This document shows positions 16,138 to 24,020 of a stretch of 38,095 nucleotides of DNA, piece by piece. Origin of the DNA: an uncultured bacterium (GTDB lineage Bacteria > Bacillota > Limnochordia > DTU080 > JAAYLA01); the NCBI GenBank assembly GCA_937983075.1, contig CALKAQ010000039.1:1-38095 (forward strand). Direction: 5' to 3'. The position numbers and the translations under genes were made by a program. Below the pieces are notes generated by a model. The model searched no databases, had not been told where the DNA came from, and was given only the letters and a program-made list of their open reading frames with translations. Positions within the stretch are counted from its first letter, which is position 1. Every line of letters begins with the position of its first letter.

Positions 16138-17370
16138 ATGAGCTGGATCAAGACTCCTGCAGTCGAACGCCCTTACTTCGAATTTATCCGTTCAGAACCT
16201 TATAAAGCCAAGCGAATTCGTTCGTATATTAACAGCGGCCACCACCTTCTGGCCGCCGGTCGAACCGATGAGGCAAGACACCAATTTTTGCAGGCTCTCA
16301 ACGTCTTTCCGCATGTCACGCCTGCGTTGAACAGCTTGGCAATGATTGCTCTGTCCGAAGGCGATGTGAATCGAGCGCTAGAAATCGTTCACGAATCCCT
16401 CCGCAGCGATCCCAAAGATCCAGTGGCACACTCCCTCGCAGCCCAATGCTGGCAACAACTAGAAAGCGATCCGTTCATGCGTGCCCACGCCAAAGCAGCG
16501 CTTGAAAACTACATGCAGCTCATTCAAGAAGGTGACCCCATTGAACCCGAATACCCCGAAAAGGCGCTGCTTTTCGTCCTGCAGGTATTGCTGTTGGCTG
16601 AAGACGACTACGGACTGATTCATCTGTACAAAGCGCAGATCACCCGAAACTGGACGCCGTCTGAACTGACATGGTTTGGCATCGCACATTTCAACGTTGG
16701 CGACATCAATGAAGCGTTTCGCCTATGGAAGCGGGCGGAAAAAACCGGCTTTTTTCCCGCATTTGCCTACGTTCGCTTGGCCAGCCATGTGATGCGCCAT
16801 CGCCTGCTTCCGTTCCGCCTCGATTACGAGTTTGTGCTCCCCGAAGAATTTGAGGTATTTCCGTTCGGCACGTACTCGCTCGTACTCGCCCACGCGGTCA
16901 ACGGAATTTATGGCAATGCACCGCCGCTCGAAGCACAGGCCTTGCTCACCTACCTCGTCGAGCAAGAAATTCCCGGTCTGCTCTATTTTCTCCAACAGGC
17001 ATTCCACGATGAAACCTTGCCGCTGGGCGTCCGGCTGCTCGCAGCCGTCCATTTGATATGGTTGGGAGAAAAGCCGACGGAAATTCTGACGCTTTACAAC
17101 TCGATCGACGAAGCCAACTTGCCATCTTACGCTGCAGACGTCGCTGATGTGGCGATTCCGTACTATTTGCTCAGTGCAGCCTTGGCACAAATCGACGGTC
17201 CGCCTGACGATCCGGAATCACTCCAGGTTAAGCTCCAAATTGGCCTCGCCTTTGCTGAGCAAGCCAATGAGCTTTGGGCCATCGAACTCTACCATGAAAT
17301 GTTGGCCGAACTCGGCCTGGACGAAGATGAAATAGATACAGACAACTCTGATGGTGGTGACATGTTGTAA
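16138..17370 (+). CDS. Tetratricopeptide-repeat protein
   Basis: A cytoplasmic helical-repeat protein of 410 residues with no signal peptide. Two or three TPR units are clear between about 30 and 115 (HHLLAAGRTDEARHQFLQALNVFPHVTPALNSLAMIALSEGDVNRALEIVHESLRSDP), with degenerate helical hairpins after that (FNVGDINEAFRLWKRAEKTG). The last 25 residues are very acidic (LDEDEIDTDNSDGG). ATG 16138 follows GGAAGGGG. Its stop overlaps the next start (TAATG), so the two are translationally coupled. The function is unknown; TPR proteins are scaffolds, and the coupled membrane protein is the obvious partner. Confidence 0.8.
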   Translation: MSWIKTPAVERPYFEFIRSEPYKAKRIRSYINSGHHLLAAGRTDEARHQFLQALNVFPHVTPALNSLAMIALSEGDVNRALEIVHESLRSDPKDPVAHSLAAQCWQQLESDPFMRAHAKAALENYMQLIQEGDPIEPEYPEKALLFVLQVLLLAEDDYGLIHLYKAQITRNWTPSELTWFGIAHFNVGDINEAFRLWKRAEKTGFFPAFAYVRLASHVMRHRLLPFRLDYEFVLPEEFEVFPFGTYSLVLAHAVNGIYGNAPPLEAQALLTYLVEQEIPGLLYFLQQAFHDETLPLGVRLLAAVHLIWLGEKPTEILTLYNSIDEANLPSYAADVADVAIPYYLLSAALAQIDGPPDDPESLQVKLQIGLAFAEQANELWAIELYHEMLAELGLDEDEIDTDNSDGGDML

Positions 17371-18062
17371 TGTTCCCTCTTCTTGCCACGATCATCGGTG
17401 CCCTCATGGCGGTAGTCGTTTGGTATCAGTACGCTACCCGCCATAAACCGTATCAACTCGCGTGGGCTATATCATTCACTTTGTTCGCAGCCGCTTCCGG
17501 TGCCGAATGGATAGCAGAAACGTGGGGCTGGACACCGTTGCTCGCACGCAGCTATTATTTGTTCGGCGCTACGTTGGTCACCGGTTTTCTCGCACTCGGC
17601 ATGGTGTGGCTTCTTTGGCCCGGACAAGCCGCCCGAACGGTGACGTGGGTAATCGCCGCTCTGGCCGTCATCGCCGCAGTTGCTCTTTGGCAAGCCCCTG
17701 TAGCGGTTGAAGCCTTGGAGGAACTGGGCTGGGAAGCCATGGAACGGCCACCTTTGGTGCGTGCAATCAGCATGCTTTTTAACATCGGCGGCACGCTGCT
17801 GCTCGTCATCGGTACCCTGTCGTCGTGGCTGAGCATTCGCCGACGCCCTGAATTGCGCTACCGCGCCAACGGCATCTTGATCCTCACTATCGGCGTCATC
17901 GTGGTCGCCTCAGGCGGCAGCCTCGCGGGAGTGTTGTCATTGGCCGAGCGCGATCTTCTCGCCATTACCAACAGCATCGGCAGCGCGATCATGCTCACCG
18001 GCATTCTGATCGCGGACAAGCGCCCGGCACAAAGCACCAAGAGCAGCAGCCCGAACCGCTAA
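17370..18062 (+). CDS. Seven-helix membrane protein, unknown function
   Basis: A 230-residue integral membrane protein with about seven hydrophobic helices. No catalytic or transport motif is evident. Short basic loops (YATRHKPY, SIRRRPELRYR) suggest the cytoplasmic faces. The C-terminus is a short Ser/Lys-rich tail. The start ATG overlaps the stop of the TPR gene by one base. Its 3' end overlaps the convergent yyaC-like gene by four bases. It is not similar enough to any family I know to name. Confidence 0.75.
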   Translation: MFPLLATIIGALMAVVVWYQYATRHKPYQLAWAISFTLFAAASGAEWIAETWGWTPLLARSYYLFGATLVTGFLALGMVWLLWPGQAARTVTWVIAALAVIAAVALWQAPVAVEALEELGWEAMERPPLVRAISMLFNIGGTLLLVIGTLSSWLSIRRRPELRYRANGILILTIGVIVVASGGSLAGVLSLAERDLLAITNSIGSAIMLTGILIADKRPAQSTKSSSPNR

Positions 18063-18592
18063 AGCACCGGATCGTATTTGCCGGCATTTTGCAGGAAACG
18101 AATTTGACCGTCAATGATCGCATCGGCAATGCGGTGCACTTGGTTGACGTTGAGACTGGGACTGTCTTCGGTTTGGTTCTCCGGCCACAAAATCGCGTAA
18201 ATTCCGGTGTCGCCGACCCAAGGTGGCAGCTCGGCTCCCTTGGGACGGCGACGCAGCCCTCGATCGGTCACTTCCACATGGCCTAAATGTTCGGCCGCCC
18301 CAACCCCCGCCTCTACGCAAATGATAAAAGCATCGGCCCATTCCTTTTCCATGCGCCGCCATACTTCTCCCAGATTGGCGTCCAAAACAGGCTCCTCAAG
18401 CGTGCCGATGACAAAAGGATAGTATTTTTGCAGCTCCTGCCCAACCATCGGACCCAACCGGTCCCCTAAATCATCCGGATCGCCCACGCATAAGTAAACA
18501 AGGCGTTCCTTTCCCGCAGCCTTATACGCCGGCAGCAAAGCACGGGCCAAGGTAAAGTCAGCGGTCCAATGCAAACCATTGCAGCGAATCAA
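18059..18592 (-). CDS. yyaC: YyaC-like sporulation protein (DUF1256, Gpr-like fold)
   Basis: Family members are sporulation-associated proteins related to the germination protease Gpr. Of the 177 residues, the matching parts are LVYLCVGDPDDLGDRLGPMVGQEL (nucleophile-fold entry with the usual C.G.D...D.LGP pattern), VIGTLEEPVLDANL, and AFIICVEAGVG. The later segment is less conserved and has an unusual RRRPKGAELPPWVGDTGIYAI. The start is TTG 18592 with AGGAGGTG about 12 bases upstream. The gene is the best evidence in the window that the host makes endospores. Divergent from the sulfur operon. Confidence 0.68.
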   Translation of the reverse strand: MIRCNGLHWTADFTLARALLPAYKAAGKERLVYLCVGDPDDLGDRLGPMVGQELQKYYPFVIGTLEEPVLDANLGEVWRRMEKEWADAFIICVEAGVGAAEHLGHVEVTDRGLRRRPKGAELPPWVGDTGIYAILWPENQTEDSPSLNVNQVHRIADAIIDGQIRFLQNAGKYDPVL

Positions 18593-18678
18593 CGGACTAC
18601 CTCACCTCCTACGCTCATTTCGCTTTAGAAAACACCCCCTCCTTCCGATATCCGCAGCCAACAAGCGCGCTCTACCTG

Positions 18679-18707
18679 TTGACAACATACCCTAGGGGGT
18701 ATAGTAT
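18679..18707 (+). promoter_or_regulatory. SigA promoter with CsoR/CstR-type operator in its spacer
   Basis: TTGACA (18679-18684), 17 bases, TAGTAT (18702-18707). The spacer carries the near-palindrome ATACCCTAGGGGGTAT (18687-18702), which has the TACCC...GGGTA form known for CsoR/CstR operators. A repressor bound there would block RNA polymerase. The cognate regulator is most likely the CstR-like protein at 22135-22410, the last gene of the same operon. Confidence 0.8.
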
Positions 18708-18751
18708 ATGGGTAACGATTATCCCAACAACGACGGACGGAGGTTGACAGC

Positions 18752-19969
18752 ATGAGCCAAACGACATCCCAGCAGCCAAGCATCGATTCCGCCCAGCTGT
18801 ACCAGATGATTTTGGACGGCAGTGATTTCACGCTGATCGATGTACGCAATCGCGACGCGTTTGCGGCTTGGCACATCGAAGGACGGAACCCGATCCGCAC
18901 CATCAACGTTCCCTATTTTGAAATTATGGAAGAAGGGGGCGCCGACAATTTAGCCGACGCAACCGCCGCCTACGCTGCGGCACATTGGCAGGACGAGTTG
19001 CCTAAAGACAAGCCAGTCGTCGTTGTGTGTGCGAAAGAGCAAACGGCCTCGTTCGTAGCCGAAGGACTGCAGCGTCTCGGTTACAACGCCTTTTCCCTTG
19101 TCGGGGGCATGGCCGAATGGGGAGATTATTATGCCATCCGACCGGTTGTTGAAGATGAGCGGCTGTCCGTTTGGCAGATCAACCGCCCGGCTCGCGGCTG
19201 TCTCAGCTACATCGCCGCCTCTGATGGTGAAGCCGTGATCATCGACCCGTTGCGCCATACCGACGTGTACACGCAATTCATCCGAGAACGGAACCTCAAA
19301 GTGACCGGAGTCTTTGACACTCACGGCCACGCGGACCATATCAGCGGCGGACCCAAACTTGCGGAGGAATTCAACGTCCCCTATTACCTGCACCCGTACG
19401 ACGGCATCCATCCGCTCGATGTGCTTCCGGCCAACCTGCAATACGAGCCGCTTCGGGACGGCATGACTTTCCGTGTGGGTCAAGTCGACCTGAAAGCAAT
19501 CCACGTGCCCGGGCATACGTTGGGAAACATCGTGTTTTTGCTTGACGGCAAGTACCTTTTCAGCGGCGACTCGATTTTCGTCAATTCCGTTGCACGCCCC
19601 GATCTCGGAGGTCAAGGCGAAAAGTGGGCACCCATCCACTTCCGCTCACTCCAAAAGCTTCTGCAGCTTGACCCCGATACATGGGTACTTCCGGGTCACT
19701 TCAGCCGGCTTGACGAAGTCGACGAAACCGGCACGGTACGCGCCCAACTCGGCAGCTTGCTCCAAAGCAATGAAGACCTGCAGCGACTGTCTGACGGCGA
19801 GTCGGCATTTGTCGACTACATGCTCAGCCATTTGCCGAAGTTTCCGCCGCAATACGTCGACATTAAGCGCGTCAACGCAGGCTTGCTGGTGCCGACGGAA
19901 GACGAATCGTCGGAGCTCGAACTCGGACGCAACATCTGCGCTCTGTCCAACGCTTATCAACCATCGTAA
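18752..19969 (+). CDS. Rhodanese-metallo-beta-lactamase fusion, CstB-like persulfide dioxygenase
   Basis: A cytoplasmic 405-residue fusion. The N-terminal rhodanese domain (about 10-130) has the active-site loop VVCAKEQTAS with Cys93. The C-terminal MBL/persulfide-dioxygenase domain (140-405) has THGHADH (His191, His193, Asp195, His196), PGHTLGN (His255), SGDS (Asp273) and LPGHF (His316). Family members oxidise low-molecular persulfides to sulfite/thiosulfate with non-heme iron. The domain order is reversed relative to S. aureus CstB (MBL first, then rhodanese), so it is an analogue in role rather than co-linear. ATG follows ACGGAGG. First gene of the five-gene operon; the next ribosome site overlaps its stop. 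Confidence 0.88.
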   Translation: MSQTTSQQPSIDSAQLYQMILDGSDFTLIDVRNRDAFAAWHIEGRNPIRTINVPYFEIMEEGGADNLADATAAYAAAHWQDELPKDKPVVVVCAKEQTASFVAEGLQRLGYNAFSLVGGMAEWGDYYAIRPVVEDERLSVWQINRPARGCLSYIAASDGEAVIIDPLRHTDVYTQFIRERNLKVTGVFDTHGHADHISGGPKLAEEFNVPYYLHPYDGIHPLDVLPANLQYEPLRDGMTFRVGQVDLKAIHVPGHTLGNIVFLLDGKYLFSGDSIFVNSVARPDLGGQGEKWAPIHFRSLQKLLQLDPDTWVLPGHFSRLDEVDETGTVRAQLGSLLQSNEDLQRLSDGESAFVDYMLSHLPKFPPQYVDIKRVNAGLLVPTEDESSELELGRNICALSNAYQPS

Positions 19970-19981
19970 GGAGGCTTTGGA

Positions 19982-20239
19982 TTGGAAGAACCCATCCACG
20001 TCAGTGAAACTTTGGATGCGCGTGGGCTGAGTTGTCCCATGCCGATTGTCAAAGCGAAGCTGACCATCAACAAAATGCAGCCCGGCGAAGTGCTTCAAGT
20101 TCTCTGCACCGACCGCGGCTCGCTGCAAGACTTCGCCGGCTGGGCCCGTTCCACGCCCGGCGTGGAGCTCCTCAAACAAGAAACGACAACCGACGGAAAC
20201 CAAACCGTCTACACGCACTACATTGTCAAAACGGCGTGA
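19982..20239 (+). CDS. TusA-family sulfur carrier
   Basis: An 85-residue protein with the TusA signature LDARGLSCPMPIVKAK, carrier Cys18 in the CPMP motif. It shuttles persulfide sulfur between rhodaneses and DsrE-type proteins. The start is TTG 19982 with AAGGAGG 7 bases upstream; the ribosome site begins inside the stop of the preceding gene, so the two are probably coupled. Placed between a rhodanese-dioxygenase and a DsrE-like protein, it likely passes sulfane sulfur between them rather than serving tRNA thiolation. Confidence 0.92.
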   Translation: MEEPIHVSETLDARGLSCPMPIVKAKLTINKMQPGEVLQVLCTDRGSLQDFAGWARSTPGVELLKQETTTDGNQTVYTHYIVKTA

Positions 20240-20257
20240 GCTCGAAGAGCTCACGCC
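20233..20257 (+). other. Perfect intercistronic hairpin overlapping the tusA stop
   Basis: Eleven-bp arms GGCGTGAGCTC/GAGCTCACGCC with loop GAA; the tusA TGA (20237-20239) lies inside the stem. No T run follows. It may set mRNA stability or relative expression of tusA and the dsrE-like gene. Confidence 0.6.
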
Positions 20258-20283
20258 ATGCCATAAGCAAAGGAGGATCCTCA

Positions 20284-20892
20284 ATGGAAAGCCCAATGCA
20301 GGCAAACGGTTTTACCGGCGGAAACGCGGCAGCGAATGCACAGCCGACGCAAGATGCGACGTCGTACGAAGAACGCATCGCACAACTTGAAAAGCGCGTG
20401 TCCGATCTGGAAGCAAAGCAGCCCGATGAACGCCTTTCCATGGTCGTCTTCTCCGGTGACCTCGACAAGCTATTGGCAAGCTTCATTATTGCCACCGGCG
20501 CAGCGGCCATGGGCAAGCAAGTCTCGATTTTCTTTACGTTCTGGGGCCTCAACGCCCTGCGCAAACAACGTGTCCTCAAAGACAAAAATGCATTTGAAAA
20601 AGCGATGAGCTTGATGACACCTGCGACGACCCAAGGCCTCGGCGTATCGAAGCTCAACTTTTTTGGCGTTGGAGCCCGCATGCTGCGTGCGATGATGCGC
20701 CGCAAGCAAGTGACCAGCCTGGAAGAGCTGATCGAGCTGGCCGAAGAATTGGGTGTTGAGCTCGTGGCTTGCGAAATGTCCCGAGACGTCATGGGCATTC
20801 GGGACGACGAATTCCGGGAAGGCATTGAAGTCGGGGGTGTAGCCACATTCTTGGACCGCGCCTTCTCCTCCCGGACAACGTTGTTTATCTAA
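20284..20892 (+). CDS. DsrE/DsrF-like sulfurtransferase with N-terminal coiled coil
   Basis: 202 residues. A low-complexity head (1-26) precedes a short coiled coil (YEERIAQLEKRVSDLEAK), then the DsrE/DrsH-like fold: LSMVVFSGDLDKLLASFIIATGAAAMGKQVSIFFTFWGL, and Cys163 in VACEMSRDVMGI, the conserved active-site position. Proteins of this type move sulfane sulfur with TusA, and their family has been linked to peroxiredoxin-like and membrane-associated sulfur transfer. ATG 20284 follows AAAGGAGGATCC. It sits third in the operon, after tusA. Confidence 0.85.
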   Translation: MESPMQANGFTGGNAAANAQPTQDATSYEERIAQLEKRVSDLEAKQPDERLSMVVFSGDLDKLLASFIIATGAAAMGKQVSIFFTFWGLNALRKQRVLKDKNAFEKAMSLMTPATTQGLGVSKLNFFGVGARMLRAMMRRKQVTSLEELIELAEELGVELVACEMSRDVMGIRDDEFREGIEVGGVATFLDRAFSSRTTLFI

Positions 20893-20916
20893 AGGGCGTG
20901 AAAGGAGATCTTACCC

Positions 20917-22110
20917 ATGCAAGCCACACCGACACCCCAAATGGAAGAGGCACGCCACGTGCCGACGGCCAAACGTTTGGGCCGGCTCTTGCCCGGCATT
21001 TTGTTGACGACTTTGATCGCCTGGCTGTCGTTATATATCGCGAAACAATTGGGCCAGTACATTTTGCGTTGGCAAGGTCTCGATCCGCAAGCCGCTTCGA
21101 GCCCAATTTCCGCTGTGCTCGTGGCCATTCTGCTGGGCATGCTGATCCGAAATACCGTCGGACTGCCCCAAATGGTTCAGCCCGGCATCGACTTTAGCCT
21201 TAAAACGATTTTGCGCTTGGGCATCGTATTGATCGGCATTAAGCTGAGCCTGCTCGAGATCCTCGCCATCGGTTTTTGGGGCATTCCCGTCGTTGCCGTG
21301 TCCATCACGGCAGGGATGTTGTTGGTCACTTGGCTCAACAACCGCTTGCGTCTGCCCGAGCGCCTGGGTACACTGATTGCGGCGGGGACAGGAATATGCG
21401 GGATCACGGCCATCGTATCCATCGCACCGACCATCCGGGCCAATCAGCAAGAAGTCGCCTATGCTGCGGCGAACATCACGTTGTTCGGGGTCGTCGGGAT
21501 GTTCCTCTACCCATACATCGCTCCGCTGCTGCTCCAAACTTCCGAACAGATCGGGGTGTTTCTCGGCATTGCCGTGCATGAAACGGCACAAGTCATGGGC
21601 GCGGCCTTGACCATGCGTGATGTGTTTGGCGATGAGGTCGCTTTTCAGGTCGCCACGGTGACCAAGTTGACCCGCAACTTGTTTCTGGCGGCCGTCATCC
21701 CGGTGCTGACCATCTACTATCGGCGCCGCGAAAATCGCCAAACCACGGCTCAAACAACGCATCCGTCCGAAGAGAAGCCCGGCAAGACACCGCTTCTCCC
21801 CGGTTTTATTTTGGGGTTCCTGCTGCTAGCCGTCTTGCGAACGATTGGCGATGCTACAGCGGCCGGCGGCAGCGCGTTCGGCCTGCTGTCTGCGGAAACT
21901 TGGCAGTCGTTGATTCATCAACTTGGAGACGTCTGGGGTGCTCAATACTTGTTGGGATCCGCCATGGCAGGCGTCGGACTCAACACAAGTTTTGCAGGCT
22001 TCCGCAGCGTCGGAATCAAACCATTTCTTGTCGGCTTGGCCGGTGCTGCAGCCGTTGGAGCCGTCGGTTTCGCAGCGGCGCAGCTTTTGGGCAACGTATT
22101 GCAAATTTAA
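20917..22110 (+). CDS. YeiH-family putative sulfate/sulfite exporter
   Basis: An integral membrane protein of 397 residues with about 10-11 helices, of the conserved PF03601 family. Recognisable blocks are LLGMLIRNTVGLP, PGIDFSLKTILRLGIVLIGIKLS, AAGTGICGITAIVSIAPTI, AVHETAQVMGAA and TKLTRNLFLAAVIPVL. The substrate has never been firmly set; the operon (persulfide oxidation to sulfite/thiosulfate) suggests it exports the oxidised product, taking the place that a TauE-type exporter holds in the staphylococcal cst locus. ATG follows AAAGGAGA. The loop near 265-290 is rich in Thr/Arg/Glu and is probably cytoplasmic. Confidence 0.88.
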   Translation: MQATPTPQMEEARHVPTAKRLGRLLPGILLTTLIAWLSLYIAKQLGQYILRWQGLDPQAASSPISAVLVAILLGMLIRNTVGLPQMVQPGIDFSLKTILRLGIVLIGIKLSLLEILAIGFWGIPVVAVSITAGMLLVTWLNNRLRLPERLGTLIAAGTGICGITAIVSIAPTIRANQQEVAYAAANITLFGVVGMFLYPYIAPLLLQTSEQIGVFLGIAVHETAQVMGAALTMRDVFGDEVAFQVATVTKLTRNLFLAAVIPVLTIYYRRRENRQTTAQTTHPSEEKPGKTPLLPGFILGFLLLAVLRTIGDATAAGGSAFGLLSAETWQSLIHQLGDVWGAQYLLGSAMAGVGLNTSFAGFRSVGIKPFLVGLAGAAAVGAVGFAAAQLLGNVLQI

Positions 22111-22134
22111 GCTTAATAAAGTGAGGCGTATGTT

Positions 22135-22410
22135 ATGGCTGTCAAGTTTGCCGATCCGAAAGTCAAAAAGGAAATCCTCGAAAGGCTCCGCCGCATCGAA
22201 GGACAAGCGCGCGGCATTCAGCGCATGATTGAAGAGGAACGCCCTTGCGAGCAAATCATCATCCAGTTGTCCGCAATACGCAACGCCATCAACAAAGCCG
22301 CCATGACCATCATCGTCGAGAATCTGGAAGCGTGTATTCTGAGCAAAGACCCGGAAATGGACCCGCGGGAAGCACTGCAGCAGGCGAAGCGCATGTTCCT
22401 CAATTTATGA
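22135..22410 (+). CDS. cstR: CstR-type persulfide-sensing repressor (CsoR family)
   Basis: A 91-residue all-helical CsoR-family repressor: KKEILERLRRIEGQARGIQRMIEE is the family start. The metal-site positions are Cys38, Asn63 and Cys67. Copper-sensing CsoR has Cys-His-Cys with the same spacing (25 and 4 residues). Replacement of the His by Asn with both cysteines kept is the pattern of CstR, which senses per- and polysulfides by cross-linking the two cysteines. It is the last gene of the sulfur operon and should bind the operator at 18687-18702, giving autoregulation. No copper ATPase or chaperone is near, which argues against copper sensing. Confidence 0.85.
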   Translation: MAVKFADPKVKKEILERLRRIEGQARGIQRMIEEERPCEQIIIQLSAIRNAINKAAMTIIVENLEACILSKDPEMDPREALQQAKRMFLNL

Positions 22411-22458
22411 TCCCCATTCCAGGCCGTCCGTCAACATTTCTCCCCCAGCGAAGCAAAT

Positions 22459-22497
22459 AGCCCAACCCGTCCGCTTCCATAGCCGACGGGCTGGGCT
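22459..22497. terminator. Terminator-like hairpin between convergent genes
   Basis: AGCCCAACCCGTCCG (22459-22473) pairs with CGACGGGCTGGGCT (22484-22497) with one wobble and one bulge. It ends the sulfur operon and, read the other way, the CBM9 gene. No long T run is present on either side. Confidence 0.5.
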
Positions 22498-22528
22498 GCG
22501 TCATACCTCCTGCACTGCTACATTACCA

Positions 22529-23719
22529 TCACTCAAAAACGGCGTTGGCGAAAGTGCTCGGCTCATTCCATACCCAGCCGCGCGGCAAATAGATTTGTCC
22601 CTGCCGTTCGCTGCCGGGGATATCGGAATCGTCGATGCCGACGGCAAACTTGAAGCTTGTTCCGGACGTCATGGAGACGACCTTTTCGACTTCAGCTCGC
22701 GGAATGGCGGCTTCGACGGTGTAGCCGTTCGCTTCCACGACAACCACAACTTGAATGCCTGCGGCGTTGAGACCGCCCGTGAATACAGAGGCAATGTCAT
22801 TGCCGTGGATGTTGCGAGTGAAGCCGATTTGCGCGTCGTTCAGCCAGAGCTCGACGGCATCCGTCTGCCAAATGTCCCCGCCGTCCCGCTCGAAGACCAG
22901 CACGTCATCGGTCACTCGGACGGCGAGATAGAAATAGTCGTTATCGTACCCGACATAAGCCTGGCCATTCAAGTCGGCGGCGCCGTCGACTTCCGGCGCA
23001 TCCGCCACCCAAGCCGGATCGATGTAAATCATGGAGACGCCAAGCCAGTCGTCAAGTTTTCCGTCGACGGTGATGCCGGAGACACGCGGTACGACGATTT
23101 CACTGACGACTCCGCCTCCCCGCGGATCGATGAACACTTCCACCGCGGCAGACGGACCGGAGGTCTTACCATTCGCAGCAACGGCGATGACTCGATAGAA
23201 GTGCACCTCGCCGTTCTTCACATTTCGGTCGAGGAAGCCGGTGTGCGCCACGCGTCCGACCGTCGTCCAAGGCCCGTTCGCTGACGGTGCACGCTCGACG
23301 CGATATTCCGCTGCACCGAACGTCGGCACCCAGCCAATGTGTGCCAAATTGTCCCCAGCCATGGCCTGTACGCGAGAAGGAGCGGGCATCGGCGGCGTGG
23401 TGTAGGAGTCCTCCGCCAAAACGGACGTTGAACCGGACCAGTCTTCCAAAACGATCCGGTAGGTGTAAGTCGTTTCAGGCAGCGCATTCGGGATGACGTG
23501 GCTATGCTTGCCGTCAAGCGACACGAACCTTTCCGTCGCACCGGACACATTGCCGGCCTGGTATTCCACAAAGCTCATCGAGGGGCCGTCCAATTCCCAC
23601 CGAATTTCGAGCTCCATATCGTCGTTGATCGTCACTTCGACGTCTTGCACAAGATTTTGTGCCGCTGCAGGAACTGCGAGGGCCAGCACGGCAAGACAAA
23701 CCAATACAATGCGACGCAT
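22529..23719 (-). CDS. Secreted fibronectin-III protein with CBM9-like domain
   Basis: 396 residues from ATG 23719, chosen because MRRIVLVCLAVLALAVPAAAQ is a classic signal peptide and AAGAAGGGTGG lies just upstream. The shared scaffold follows: a beta domain with SLDGKHSHVIPN..PETTYTYRI.L.DWSG, then FN3 with TFGAAEYRVERAPSANGPW and NGEVHFYRV. From about 210 a DOMON/CBM9-like domain is clear: ITVDGKLDDWLG, YVGYDNDYFYLAVRVTDD, WQTDAVELWLN, GYTVEAAIPRAE, FKFAVGIDDSD. CBM9-like modules bind glucans, often chain ends. No catalytic domain. It stands alone between the sulfur operon and the cobalamin gene, 7.3 kb from its nearest paralogue. Confidence 0.82.
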   Translation of the reverse strand: MRRIVLVCLAVLALAVPAAAQNLVQDVEVTINDDMELEIRWELDGPSMSFVEYQAGNVSGATERFVSLDGKHSHVIPNALPETTYTYRIVLEDWSGSTSVLAEDSYTTPPMPAPSRVQAMAGDNLAHIGWVPTFGAAEYRVERAPSANGPWTTVGRVAHTGFLDRNVKNGEVHFYRVIAVAANGKTSGPSAAVEVFIDPRGGGVVSEIVVPRVSGITVDGKLDDWLGVSMIYIDPAWVADAPEVDGAADLNGQAYVGYDNDYFYLAVRVTDDVLVFERDGGDIWQTDAVELWLNDAQIGFTRNIHGNDIASVFTGGLNAAGIQVVVVVEANGYTVEAAIPRAEVEKVVSMTSGTSFKFAVGIDDSDIPGSERQGQIYLPRGWVWNEPSTFANAVFE

Positions 23720-24020
23720 AGCAACCACCCTTCTTATCAAATATTGAAATTCGGAATCATTTTTCCTGACACAGATCACCTTTATATCCTAACGATCACC
23801 CCCTATTGAAAACAACTTATCCAAAGCCTCGTTTTATAAAATTTCAACCTGATTCGACACAACTCCTTCTCTCTGTGAAAAAACTGGAACCTTATGCCGC
23901 ACCGCGAACACGGTGATGCATGACGCAAGGGGAAAAATCGCGGAGATGGTGATTGCCGGCGTCGTTTTGCTGAGATGTCAGCTTGATTGAGGGGATGCAT
24001 TCAGAAAGAGCTGGGGGAGA
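23720..24020. other. Intergenic region upstream of the CBM9 gene
   Basis: About 300 AT-rich bases. A TAGGATATAAA stretch on the minus strand near 23780 could be a -10 region for the CBM9 gene, but no good -35 box is seen. A small CACCG/CGGTG pair near 23900 may help end the upstream cobalamin gene. No gene found. Confidence 0.3.
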
